The notes beneath the pieces were generated by a model. It searched no databases and had not been told where the DNA came from. It was given only the letters and a program-made list of their open reading frames with translations. 36,620 bases of DNA from Thermoanaerobaculia bacterium. Its GTDB lineage: Bacteria > Acidobacteriota > Thermoanaerobaculia > Multivoradales > JAHZIX01. The translations under genes and the position numbers were made by a program. Each line of letters starts with the position of its first letter. Position 1 is the stretch's first letter. The DNA lies in assembly GCA_027069135.1 (NCBI GenBank), contig JALXFE010000576.1, positions 1-36,620 of the forward strand. The letters are read 5' to 3'. This document shows, piece by piece, positions 8,306 to 16,236 of this stretch.

Positions 8306-9535
8306 TTATAGGGTAGAGAGACTCTTCCCTTCCGGTCCGAGAATTCCCTCGTAGATCCGTCGATAGAGATCGTGTCCGTCGCGACCGAAGGCGGCGAAGT
8401 AGCCCGTGTACCAGCCGACCAGGGCAACTCCCGCGGCCTCGGACTCGACGACGTCCGCGGAACTCTCCACGCCGCCGGTGCGCAGGACATGAAAAGCACC
8501 CGCGCCGGAGCTCGCCCGGGCCGCCCGCCGGGCCAAGTCCAGGGATAGGGTTTTCAAGGGGCGACCGCTAACTCCTCCGCCGAAGCGCCCGGTGAAATAG
8601 TCGTAGAGACGCCGTTCGGTTGGCGCGATAGAGGTCCGCCACCGAGGGTAGTCGATCGAGGTATTTCCGAAATTGACGCCGTCAAACCCCAACTCGATCA
8701 GCATGGCCACCAATTCATCGACCTGCTCCGGCCGGGTATCCAAAGACAATTTGAGGATCACGGGGACGGTCCGTCCAGTCTCCGGTCTCGGCTGCCGGCA
8801 CTCGAGGAAGCCCCGCTTGAGGAAACCCAGACGCCGGTGAAGATCTCCCTTCGGCCCGCTCCCCTCCTCGGTATTCGGGCAGCTCTCGTTGACCTCCAGG
8901 AAATCGACTCCGGCCCTCGCGTGGTGTCCCATCCCCGTGACCAAAGCCTCCAGGGCCTCGTCTCCCTCAAGCTCCGGTGCCGCGGCGACGCTGGCGCCCA
9001 CGGGGCACCCGGCGACTCTCACGATTTTCCCCAGCCGTTTCGCGACTACGGCGTCCCCACGATTCGGTAGCCCCAACCAATTGGAAGCCGCCCCGGAACG
9101 GGGGTAGGGAGTGAAGGGATGGGTGATCCAGCCGCGCCGGTTACCCCGCCGGGGACGACTGGTCGTGGTCCCCGCCAAATACCAACCCGCTCCTTGGGCC
9201 GCGGATAAGGAATATCCCTCGCCGTTCTTGAACATGCCCGCCGCATTGCCCAAGGGAGATCGGAAGGTCAAACCCCAAAGCTCGCGCCGCAGCTCCGGCG
9301 CCGGTTCATGCGGCGGCGGCGGACGGCGGACCGTCGCAGCCAGAAAACGAGACCTCCCAGCGGAATAGAGCTGAACCGGGAGGCGAGGGGGAAGACGAAC
9401 CAGAAGGGGACGCAGGACTTCGTCCCAACGAGCTAGGAATTCGGTATTCAGAAGTCCCTCCCGGAAGAGCCCCATCGGAGCGCCCCCAAACGGGCCCCGA
9501 CGAGCTCCCTCTAAGCAGGCGATCATAGCAGGCAC
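8306..9535 (-). CDS. pyrD: Dihydroorotate dehydrogenase-like FMN enzyme
   Basis: A 409-aa protein of the dihydroorotate dehydrogenase family, the FMN enzyme that oxidises dihydroorotate to orotate in pyrimidine synthesis. The start is GTG 9535, with GGAGG 10 bases upstream; ATG 9526 and ATG 9475 are alternatives. The N-terminal extension (LNTEFLARWDEVLRPLLVRL) resembles the membrane-associated helices of class 2 quinone-linked enzymes. The barrel has SPLGNAAGMFKNGEG, AGTTTSRPRRGN, EVNESCPNTEEG, ILKLSLD and the phosphate-binding VLRTGGVESSAD. The position of the catalytic base is Cys219 in N-E-S-C-P-N-T; class 2 enzymes usually have serine there and class 1 enzymes cysteine, so the protein mixes features. 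Downstream motifs are divergent, so a relative with another substrate cannot be excluded. Confidence 0.75.
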   Translation of the reverse strand: MPAMIACLEGARRGPFGGAPMGLFREGLLNTEFLARWDEVLRPLLVRLPPRLPVQLYSAGRSRFLAATVRRPPPPHEPAPELRRELWGLTFRSPLGNAAGMFKNGEGYSLSAAQGAGWYLAGTTTSRPRRGNRRGWITHPFTPYPRSGAASNWLGLPNRGDAVVAKRLGKIVRVAGCPVGASVAAAPELEGDEALEALVTGMGHHARAGVDFLEVNESCPNTEEGSGPKGDLHRRLGFLKRGFLECRQPRPETGRTVPVILKLSLDTRPEQVDELVAMLIELGFDGVNFGNTSIDYPRWRTSIAPTERRLYDYFTGRFGGGVSGRPLKTLSLDLARRAARASSGAGAFHVLRTGGVESSADVVESEAAGVALVGWYTGYFAAFGRDGHDLYRRIYEGILGPEGKSLSTL

Positions 9536-9586
9536 AGCGTGCTATCCTCCGCCCTTCCACGTCCCCTACGAGGACTTGAATTTTCG

Positions 9587-9925
9587 ATGAGTGAGCCGCG
9601 CATTTACAAGGTCATTTTTCATGACCGGGGAAAGATTTTCGAGATCTTCGCCCGGCAGGTCTCGCACAGTGCTCTCATGGGTTTCGTCGAAGTCGAAGAG
9701 CTGGTCTTCGGCGAGAATTCTCAGTGGGTGGTCGACCCATCCGAGGAACGGCTCCAACGGGAATTCGAAGGCGTCAAGCGAACCTTCATCCCCGTCCACT
9801 CCGTCGTACGGATCGACGAGGTTCAAAAAGAGGGGACCGCCAAGATTCTCGACCGGGAAGACGACGACAACGTCCGTTCCTTCCCGGTTCCCTTCTACCC
9901 GCCCGGCCCCGATGCCGGGAAGTAG
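9587..9925 (+). CDS. DUF1820 family protein
   Basis: A 112-aa acidic protein that starts at ATG 9587 (MSEPRIYKVIFHDRGKIFEI). The segments VIFHDRGKIFEIFARQV, GFVEVEELVFGE and an internal R-T-F-I-P-V-H-S-V-V-R-I-D-E-V are the conserved core of DUF1820, a family of about this length with no known function. It has no signal peptide or membrane segment. It is divergent from the pyrD-like gene (51 bases between starts) and its stop is two bases from the stop of the convergent VKOR gene. Confidence 0.85.
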   Translation: MSEPRIYKVIFHDRGKIFEIFARQVSHSALMGFVEVEELVFGENSQWVVDPSEERLQREFEGVKRTFIPVHSVVRIDEVQKEGTAKILDREDDDNVRSFPVPFYPPGPDAGK

Positions 9926-9927
9926 AG

Positions 9928-11295
9928 CTAGTGCGAAGGGGCCGGGAGCGCTGAGAAGGCCGGATGGCTCACCGAGCCACCATTGAGGATGAGGGCGTAG
10001 AGAAGCGGGGTAAAGGCCCGGGCCTCCTTTCCGTTGACGATCACCAACGGAGTCCCCCGCGGCCGATACCGGGAAGCGAGCTCGACGTCGGTGGCCACGG
10101 CTTCCAAGGTCTCCGGAGCCTTCACACAGGCCTTCAACTCAGGGAGCGAGCCGTATTTCCCGGCAATCTCCCAAAGGCTCATCTCGGTGAGCTCCTCCTG
10201 CTCACGGTACAGCTCGCCGGTGAACGCCTGGGAACCTTCCCGCCCCTCGAAGCAAACCTTGGCTCGCGCCGCCAGACACCGAACGGATTCCGGCCCGCGG
10301 ACCGGCAGATTGCGATTGCAGTTTCCATCCAAAGGGTAATGGCGTTGGTCGACGCTGAAACTTCTCGCCGGTGAAACCTCTCGGAGCTGGTGCAGAGATT
10401 CAAAGAGGGTGGCGCAATGGGAGCAGAGAGTGTCGGTAAATTCCACGATGTGTACGGGGGCCTCGGCCGAGCCTTCCAAAGCCCGTGGAGGCGCCTCTTC
10501 GAAGGCCGGGGCCCGGTCGTAGTCGACCAGCAGATCGCTCATCGCCTGCCGCAGCTGAGGAGAAAGGTTCCCGATCAAGGTTGCCAGCTGCCGGTCCCGG
10601 GCTTCGTCACCGGTCCCCGGGCCTTGGGTAAAGCGGGACGGCAAGCCTCCCATCGAGGCCCCCGGTGACCGGACCGGTTCCTTCGGCAGGCTCGCCGCTC
10701 CTTGGGAGGACGCCGCCGCCGCGGCTTCGAGAGCCTGCCGACTCTCCGTCGCCGTGCTCTTCGGGGTCTCGAGACCTGGGATGAGGGCCAGGAGATAGGC
10801 TCCAAGGAGGGCAAGGGCCACCCGGCCCCGGCCGGTGCCTCGCTCCTTGCTCTCCCCCTTTCCGGCCCAGGCGAGGCCCCCGAAGGCCCCGGCCAAGAGA
10901 TACGCCAAGAAACAGCTGCTGCAAAAAGCCCCCTCCAGGAGGCTCGCGGCAGCCAACCCGGCCACGGCCAACACACCCGCCCCGCCGATCCACCGCAAGG
11001 TTCCCCAGGGCGCTTTGCGAGCCCTCACTCGGAGTGTCAGGAAAAGGGCTGCGAGCCCCCAGATGGCCCCCCATCCGGCGATCGGTACCCCTGTCCAACG
11101 GTGGACCCAGGCAGCCAGAGGTCCGTCCCACAGCTCTCCGCAGGAACCGGGATCCCCGAAGGCGCAAAAGGGATCCGAGCCATTCCCGCGGGCTTGAACC
11201 AGCTCCCACCAGAGAAATGTCGACCACAGCAGGGCCGCCAAGGCCAAGATCAGCAGAGCCAACGTTTTCCGGGAGCCTGTCTTCGGTCTCGTCAT
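9928..11295 (-). CDS. VKOR-thioredoxin (DsbA-like) fusion protein
   Basis: A 455-aa membrane protein that joins a bacterial vitamin K epoxide reductase homologue to a periplasmic thioredoxin-fold domain, a one-chain equivalent of DsbB plus DsbA that makes disulfide bonds using quinone. In the VKOR part, helix 1 (about 11-30) is followed by the loop cysteines C44 and C52, then a further helix, and the redox pair C125-S-S-C128 at the start of a later helix. After a helix near 157-174 and a long Ala/Pro/Ser linker, the DsbA-like domain (about 265-450) has FTDTLCSHC with C291/C294 and the cis-proline loop R-G-T-P. All six expected cysteines are present, so it should be active. It is divergent from the cytidine deaminase gene. 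Confidence 0.9.
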   Translation of the reverse strand: MTRPKTGSRKTLALLILALAALLWSTFLWWELVQARGNGSDPFCAFGDPGSCGELWDGPLAAWVHRWTGVPIAGWGAIWGLAALFLTLRVRARKAPWGTLRWIGGAGVLAVAGLAAASLLEGAFCSSCFLAYLLAGAFGGLAWAGKGESKERGTGRGRVALALLGAYLLALIPGLETPKSTATESRQALEAAAAASSQGAASLPKEPVRSPGASMGGLPSRFTQGPGTGDEARDRQLATLIGNLSPQLRQAMSDLLVDYDRAPAFEEAPPRALEGSAEAPVHIVEFTDTLCSHCATLFESLHQLREVSPARSFSVDQRHYPLDGNCNRNLPVRGPESVRCLAARAKVCFEGREGSQAFTGELYREQEELTEMSLWEIAGKYGSLPELKACVKAPETLEAVATDVELASRYRPRGTPLVIVNGKEARAFTPLLYALILNGGSVSHPAFSALPAPSH

Positions 11296-11313
11296 GTCGT
11301 ATCCTCGGTAAGT

Positions 11314-11343
11314 TTGGCAGTCTCGCCGGGTGGATTCTATATA
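11314..11343 (+). promoter_or_regulatory. Promoter for cytidine deaminase, probably leaderless
   Basis: TTGGCA (11314-11319) and TATATA (11338-11343) are 18 bases apart. A start site about seven bases downstream falls near 11350, only a few bases before the ATG at 11353. No Shine-Dalgarno is visible, which fits a leaderless or near-leaderless transcript. Confidence 0.5.
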
Positions 11344-11352
11344 GTTGCGGCC

Positions 11353-11784
11353 ATGTCCGACCTAGAAGCCATGATCCAACTTGCGCGGGAGTCCATGGAC
11401 CGCGCCTACGCACCGTATTCGAGATTCCACGTCGGGGCCTGTTTGCGCAGCGCCGATGGACGGCTCTTCGCCGGTTGTAACGTCGAGAATGCTTCCTTCC
11501 CGGAAGGGTGGTGCGCCGAGACCTCCGCCATCGCGGCCATGATCCTTGCCGGGGCTCGAGACATCGTGGAGGTCGTCGTCGTCGCCACCAGCGAAGAGGC
11601 CTGCTCGCCGTGTGGCGGCTGCCGTCAACGATTGAGCGAATTTGCAGCCCCCGAGACACAGGTCCATATGTGCAGCCAATCCGGTTCCCGGCGAACCGTG
11701 ACCCTGGGGGAGCTGCTGCCGGATTCCTTCACCGGGGATCAGCTCCTCGTACCTCGTACGCCCGAAGCAGTGCCCGACTTCTAG
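11353..11784 (+). CDS. cdd: Cytidine deaminase
   Basis: A 143-aa homotetrameric-type cytidine deaminase, which converts cytidine or deoxycytidine to uridine in pyrimidine salvage. Family motifs are YAPYSRFHVGACL (substrate-binding N-terminal region), GCNVENASF, the zinc and proton-shuttle site C54-A-E56, and P-C87-x-x-C90, which supplies the other two zinc ligands. The start at ATG 11353 was chosen because the family begins at this point (MSDLEAMIQLARESM); upstream in-frame sequence overlaps the opposite VKOR gene. Length is typical (about 130-145 aa). The sigma factor gene follows after 22 bases. Confidence 0.93.
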   Translation: MSDLEAMIQLARESMDRAYAPYSRFHVGACLRSADGRLFAGCNVENASFPEGWCAETSAIAAMILAGARDIVEVVVVATSEEACSPCGGCRQRLSEFAAPETQVHMCSQSGSRRTVTLGELLPDSFTGDQLLVPRTPEAVPDF

Positions 11785-11806
11785 AAGCCCACGGGCTGCT
11801 AGCAGC

Positions 11807-12448
11807 ATGGTAATCTCCCGATCCATGGAATCCGGCCAAGAAATTCCCTCAAACGGAGGGGCTCCGCTGGGCGAGCCCGAATCCTCTCCGCCCGACGACA
11901 AACTCCTCATCGAACGGATGATCTCGGGCGATGCGGACGCATTGGCTTCCCTCTACGATCGATATTCCTCTCTTCTCCTCGCGCTGGCTCGAAGGATCCT
12001 CCACGATGCTTCCGATTCCGAGGAAATCCTCCAGGAGGTCTTCCTTCAAGCATGGAATCAAGCCGCCCGATACCAGGGATCCCGCTCCTCCGTCTCCACC
12101 TGGCTGGTCATGCTCACCCGAAGCCGCTCCATCGACCGTCTCCGGAGCCGAAAGTCTCGAGATCGGACTCTGGACGCCCTGATGGACGAGAATCCTCGCG
12201 ACCATACATCCGCCGCCGCGGTAGGGAACGTACTGTTGGGAGAAAGAAGGGAACGTCTGCGTAAGGAACTCGCGGAGCTCCCGAAGGAACAGAGGACCGT
12301 ATTGGAGCTCGCGTTTTATCGCGGCATGAGCCAGAGCGAAATCTCCTCCTTCGCGAAGATTCCGCTCGGCACCGTGAAAACCCGGACGCTGCTCGCGATG
12401 CGAAAACTACGAAAGGCCTTGGGACTCGAGATGAGAGAGCTACTATGA
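11807..12448 (+). CDS. ECF-type RNA polymerase sigma factor (SigK-like)
   Basis: A 213-aa sigma-70 family factor of the extracytoplasmic-function type. Region 2 (about 43-115) includes LASLYDRYSSLLLALARRIL, DSEEILQEVFLQAW and the -10 recognition helix STWLVMLTRSRSIDRLR. Region 4 (about 155-205) has LPKEQRTVLELAFYRGMSQ and the helix-turn-helix PLGTVKTRTLLAMRKLR. Two ATG codons (11807 and 11825) are possible starts and neither has a clear ribosome-binding site. The stop overlaps the start of the anti-sigma gene (ATGA), the usual arrangement for a sigma/anti-sigma pair of the SigK/RskA kind. Confidence 0.92.
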   Translation: MVISRSMESGQEIPSNGGAPLGEPESSPPDDKLLIERMISGDADALASLYDRYSSLLLALARRILHDASDSEEILQEVFLQAWNQAARYQGSRSSVSTWLVMLTRSRSIDRLRSRKSRDRTLDALMDENPRDHTSAAAVGNVLLGERRERLRKELAELPKEQRTVLELAFYRGMSQSEISSFAKIPLGTVKTRTLLAMRKLRKALGLEMRELL

Positions 12449-13284
12449 ATAATGCGCCCTCAACAGAGGACAGAGTTCTTCTAGAAGCCTTTGGTTACCT
12501 TGGGTCGGATCGGCCATTCCACGACCTGGAACCATCCAAAGAGGCCGCTGCAGTCCTGGCGACCTTTGCAGCTTTACCCTACGAGCTGACTCCGGTGCCT
12601 CCGTCGCCGGCGCTTCGAAGGCGGCTCTTAGAGGCCGTCCAGAAAGACGCTCCGAGCCAAGACCTGGCCCCGGTCCGTTCCTTCCAAGCTTCCACAGTAA
12701 GAGCTTCCACAGTGGAGGCTCCTACTCGAATTCCCGGCTGGGCGAAGGCCTTGGCTGCCGCTCTGATCACGGCGGTCTTCGGCTTGGGTATCTCTGCATC
12801 CCGCCTGAACGAATCTTTGGAGCGTCAACGGGAGGAAATCGCCTCTCTCAGCCGCGCGATGATGGTCGGTCATCTGGAAGCCGAAGCTCAATTGGCGAGC
12901 ACTCTCGAGCTGGCTTCCGACTCCCGGTTCAGACCCATCCAGGCCGACGCATCCAAGCTCTTCCCGATCACCGCCAAAGATGCCGGATCCGCCTGGGGAG
13001 CCGTCTTCGTATGCGCCAAGCATCGACGTTGGTATCTCCAGCTCTCCGGATTGGAGCCACCTCCGGGGACCTCCGAGTACAAGCTTTGGTTCCTGACGGA
13101 TTCCGGCTTGGTCCCGGTCACCACCCTCGATGTTCGCAGCGGTGAGCCCCTCGAGCTCTCCGCAGATCGGATGCCTCCGGATACCCGGGGTATTTTCATC
13201 TCGATCGAATCCGACCTGGCCTCCGGGGCTTCCCCGGATCCGCGAACCATCATCGCCCAGGGCCGCGATATCATCGAAATCTGA
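12445..13284 (+). CDS. Membrane anti-sigma factor, RskA-like
   Basis: A 279-aa single-pass protein coupled to the sigma factor gene by an ATGA overlap. The N-terminal cytoplasmic part (1-98) should hold the sigma factor; it lacks the H-x3-C-x2-C zinc motif of ZAS anti-sigma factors. A membrane helix lies at about 99-118 (WAKALAAALITAVFGLGIS), followed by a short coil (119-136). The outer domain (about 175-277) has WYLQLSGLEPPPGTSEYKLWF and the closing FISIESDLASGASPDP, the pattern of RskA C-terminal domains. Release of the sigma factor would follow proteolysis on an envelope signal (family knowledge). The linker contains an in-frame 15-bp duplication (12687-12716, ASTVR-ASTVE). Confidence 0.88.
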   Translation: MNNAPSTEDRVLLEAFGYLGSDRPFHDLEPSKEAAAVLATFAALPYELTPVPPSPALRRRLLEAVQKDAPSQDLAPVRSFQASTVRASTVEAPTRIPGWAKALAAALITAVFGLGISASRLNESLERQREEIASLSRAMMVGHLEAEAQLASTLELASDSRFRPIQADASKLFPITAKDAGSAWGAVFVCAKHRRWYLQLSGLEPPPGTSEYKLWFLTDSGLVPVTTLDVRSGEPLELSADRMPPDTRGIFISIESDLASGASPDPRTIIAQGRDIIEI

Positions 13285-13359
13285 CGACCCCGATCTCTGC
13301 GACCCCGATCTCTGCGACCCCGATCTCCGCGAACCCGATTTCCGCGAACCTCAACTCCG
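13285..13359. repeat. Five-copy degenerate 15-bp tandem repeat
   Basis: Five consecutive 15-bp units based on CGACCCCGATCTCTG begin directly after the anti-sigma stop codon. The first two are identical, and changes accumulate rightward. The last unit enters the 3-prime end of the convergent aminotransferase gene (stop at 13351), so it supplies its final codons. Confidence 0.9.
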
Positions 13360-14466
13360 CAGCCCCGTGGCTACGGCGTCGAGGACTTCGTCCAGCTCAT
13401 TTTCGCGCATGTAGGCGAAGAGCGGCAGGTTTACAACGCTTCGAGACAGGCGCTGGGCAACCTCTCCTCCCAGGCGACCGGCGAGCCACCGCTGGGCCCC
13501 GCTCTGCTGAGACATACTTCCCGGATACACTTCGCCGAATCCGATACCACGACTCTTGAGGGCCGTCGTGAGGGATGTCTTGCGTGCGGGATCCGGGAGA
13601 CAAACATTGAGGTAGCCGTTCTCGCGATAGCCCTCCGGAGGAGCGCAGGTCGGAAGGTCCAGATCGGCCAATCGCTCCCGGTATTGCGAAGCGATGCGAC
13701 GGCGGCTGGCGATGCGCTCTTCGAAGAACTCCAGAGAGAGATTCAGGAAAGCCGCTTCGAAACCACCCATGCGGCTATTCCATCCCACGTCCGGATGATC
13801 GTAATGCCCTCCCCGTCCATGATTTCCGAGCCGCCGGACTCTTCCGGCCAGCTCCGGCGAGGAACAGCACACCGCACCGGCGTCCCCGCAGGCTCCGAGG
13901 ACCTTAGCGGGATAGAACGAAATCGTCGAGATCGTCGCTCCTTGATAGAGACTTCTCCCCCGCCATTCCACCCCGAACCCCTGGGCTCCGTCCTCCACCA
14001 AGGGCACCCGCTTCGAGCGGCATAGCTCGCGGATTTCATCGAGCCGGGCGGAGCCCCAGCCGTAGAGATGCACCAGAATCACGGCCGCCGGACGGAATTC
14101 GTCGAGCCCCTTTTCGAGCAGGTCGAGATCCAATTGGAGGTCGTCGCCGGAGATATCGACCGTCACCGGCTGGGCGGAGCAATTCACGACCGCCTCGAAC
14201 GTGGCCCAGAATGTGGCATCGGGAATGAGGACTCGGTCCCCGCCGCCAACCCCCAGAGCTCGCAACGCTAGCTGGAGGGCGTCGGTACCGTTGGCACAGG
14301 CGACGACCTCCGGCACCTGGCAACGCCGGGCGAGCTCCTCCTCGAGCTGTGCGACCCCCGGGCCACCGACAAAGCGGGTATTCTCACTGACTTCCTGACA
14401 CGTGCGTGCCCACCGCTCCAAGAAACCGTCTTCGAAACGGCGTAGGTCGATAAAGGGTACGGCCAT
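13351..14466 (-). CDS. DegT/DnrJ/EryC1/StrS-family PLP aminotransferase
   Basis: A 371-aa PLP enzyme of the sugar-aminotransferase family, which adds an amino group to nucleotide-linked keto-sugars. The start ATG 14466 has AGGAGGT nine bases upstream. Motifs in order are VPFIDLRR, N-G-T-D-A-L-Q-L-A-L-R (59-69), VHLYGW, the PLP-ring aspartate D159 in V-E-D-G-A-Q, and the Schiff-base lysine K188 in S-F-Y-P-A-K-V-L-G, then GNHGRGGHYDHPDVGWNSRM. All catalytic residues are present and length is typical. No other sugar-nucleotide or polysaccharide gene is adjacent, so the substrate cannot be guessed. Confidence 0.92.
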   Translation of the reverse strand: MAVPFIDLRRFEDGFLERWARTCQEVSENTRFVGGPGVAQLEEELARRCQVPEVVACANGTDALQLALRALGVGGGDRVLIPDATFWATFEAVVNCSAQPVTVDISGDDLQLDLDLLEKGLDEFRPAAVILVHLYGWGSARLDEIRELCRSKRVPLVEDGAQGFGVEWRGRSLYQGATISTISFYPAKVLGACGDAGAVCCSSPELAGRVRRLGNHGRGGHYDHPDVGWNSRMGGFEAAFLNLSLEFFEERIASRRRIASQYRERLADLDLPTCAPPEGYRENGYLNVCLPDPARKTSLTTALKSRGIGFGEVYPGSMSQQSGAQRWLAGRLGGEVAQRLSRSVVNLPLFAYMRENELDEVLDAVATGLRS

Positions 14467-14696
14467 GGGGCTTACACCTCCTAGCGAATCGGGGTCCATT
14501 CACGCTGTGGCCACCTCGGCACGGCGCCGTCGATCTGATTAGAGTTTCGTAGCCAGTGAGCCCATCTCTCAGGGCCGATCGGAGTTTGTTTTGTCATAGT
14601 AGATCTGTTTTCGTCGAGGCACTTTATCTCATTCCCTGGGCTGCCTCCTCGCGGAAATCTCTTCGTTCGGCCCCCGGCTGCCGGTAGGATCGAGGG

Positions 14697-15233
14697 ATGG
14701 AGACACCCGCTGCGAACACTCCGAGCGTTCTGTGCTGCGACGATCTCACCCCGGGGAGCCTGGAGAAGCTCTTGGGGCCCTATGGGTTGGAAGTTGCGTG
14801 GATCAAAGCCGGCGGAGCGATTCCTGGCAGCCATTGGGGAGAGCCGGAGGCTGGTTTGATCGCAGACCGCCTGTGGATTCGCCCGGATACACCGGTTCAT
14901 TCGGCCCTTCACGAAGCCTGTCATTGGCTCTGCATGGACGAGCTTCGAAGGGCGCACCTGGACACCGATGCTGGCGGTGACGACCCGGAGGAATGCGGGG
15001 TCTGCTACCTCCAAATTCTCCTCGCCGAACACCTTCCGGGGGTCGGCAAGGATCGCCTGTGCCGGGATATGGACGCCTGGGGATATAGCTTTCGCCTGGG
15101 TTCGACCCGGGCCTGGTTCGAGGAAGATGCCGAAGATGCCCGGCGATGGCTCCGGCGAGAGAGGCTCGTCGACGACGAGGACTGCCTCACCGGTCGACGG
15201 CGGGATTTCAACGAAGAGCAGCGGGAACCGTAA
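14697..15233 (+). CDS. Conserved hypothetical protein with HExxH motif
   Basis: A 178-aa soluble acidic protein. The most striking feature is H-E-A-C-H (72-76) within HSALHEACHWLCMDELRR, matching the HExxH zinc-metallopeptidase consensus. This is followed by the conserved-looking HLDTDAGGDDPEECGVCYLQ and MDAWGYSFRLGSTRAWFEED. It has no signal peptide. It resembles short uncharacterised bacterial proteins with the same HEACH core, but I cannot name a family. Whether it is a peptidase is unproven; acidic residues after the motif (for example in EECGVCYLQ) could provide a third ligand. Its last 26 bases overlap the 3-prime end of convergent trpS. Confidence 0.75.
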   Translation: METPAANTPSVLCCDDLTPGSLEKLLGPYGLEVAWIKAGGAIPGSHWGEPEAGLIADRLWIRPDTPVHSALHEACHWLCMDELRRAHLDTDAGGDDPEECGVCYLQILLAEHLPGVGKDRLCRDMDAWGYSFRLGSTRAWFEEDAEDARRWLRRERLVDDEDCLTGRRRDFNEEQREP

Positions 15234-16236
15234 GCCCTACCCTCTCCTTGATCTGAATAATCTTCGGTTCGGCCAGAGCCCGTGCTCGATCGGCGCCTAC
15301 CGCCAAGAGTCGATCCAACTCGGCCGGATCCCCCATGAGCCGTTCATATCGCTCCCGAATGGGCCGGATCGATTCCACCACGGCCTCCGCCACGGCCTTC
15401 TTCAAATCACCGTAGCCCCGCGCCTCGGCGAAATCCTTCAGGACAGCCTCCTGATCCTTGCCGGTTAGAAGCTTATAGATCGTCAGCAGATTGTTGACCC
15501 CGGCCTTTTCCGGATCCTCGGAAAAGACGATCTCGCGCCCGGAATCGGTGACCGCCCGCTTGATGGTCTTCCGGATCTTGGCATCTTCGTCGGTGAGGGC
15601 CACCGCATGGCCTTGAGCGTCGCCGGAGCTCTTGCTCATCTTCGCCGTCGGATTGTCGAAGGCCATGATCCGGGCGCCGAACTTACGGATGACCGGTTCC
15701 GGCAGCACGAAGGTCTCTCCGTAGAGATGGTTGAACCGGCCGGCGATATCCCGGGCCAGCTCCAGGTGTTGCCGTTGGTCATCCCCCACCGGGACCTCGT
15801 CGGCATCGTAGAGCAGGATATCCGCAGCTTGCAGGACCGGGTAGGTCAACAAGCCCGCGGAGGCCCGTTCCTTATTCGCCGCCTTGGACTTGAATTGGGT
15901 CATCCGCTCCAACCATCCGAGCGGGGTCTGACAGTTGAGGATCCAGGCCGCCTCCGAATGAGCTCGCACATGGCTCTGTACGAAGAGCACGGATTTCTCC
16001 GGATCGATGCCGCAAGCCAGCAGCAAGGCAGCGGTTCCCCGGACCTGCTCCTCAAGCTCCTCCGGATCCTGGTACACGGTGATGGCGTGGAGGTCCACCA
16101 CGCAGTACAGCCCTTCTTTTTCTTCCTGAGCCTGCACCCATTGCTGGACGGCACCGAGATAATTCCCCAGGTGCATACGCCCGGAGGGTTGGATTCCTGA
16201 CAGGACGCGACGACGGGGGGTCTTGGATTCGGTCAT
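15208..16236 (-). CDS. trpS: Tryptophan--tRNA ligase
   Basis: A 342-aa class I aminoacyl-tRNA synthetase that charges tRNA-Trp. The HIGH-type motif is in PSGRMHLGNY (17-26) and KMSKS is exact (200-204). YPVLQAADILLYDADEVPVGDDQRQH is the tryptophan-site segment typical of bacterial TrpS. Length matches the bacterial norm (about 330-345 aa). It starts at ATG 16236 (MTESKTPRRR). The upstream CBS gene on the same strand ends 78 bases away. The convergent HExxH gene overlaps its last 26 bases. Confidence 0.97.
   Translation of the reverse strand: MTESKTPRRRVLSGIQPSGRMHLGNYLGAVQQWVQAQEEKEGLYCVVDLHAITVYQDPEELEEQVRGTAALLLACGIDPEKSVLFVQSHVRAHSEAAWILNCQTPLGWLERMTQFKSKAANKERASAGLLTYPVLQAADILLYDADEVPVGDDQRQHLELARDIAGRFNHLYGETFVLPEPVIRKFGARIMAFDNPTAKMSKSSGDAQGHAVALTDEDAKIRKTIKRAVTDSGREIVFSEDPEKAGVNNLLTIYKLLTGKDQEAVLKDFAEARGYGDLKKAVAEAVVESIRPIRERYERLMGDPAELDRLLAVGADRARALAEPKIIQIKERVGLTVPAALR

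Noticed and set aside
10607-11659. 350-codon minus-strand frame overlapping VKOR and cdd
   Set aside because: It is arginine-rich, overlaps two certain genes, and has no recognisable motif.
14481-14597. 38-codon minus-strand frame (MTKQTPIGPERW start) just upstream of the aminotransferase gene
   Set aside because: Codon use looks plausible and it ends 14 bases before the aminotransferase ATG, but it has no ribosome-binding site and no recognisable family. It may be a leader peptide; the evidence is too weak to list.
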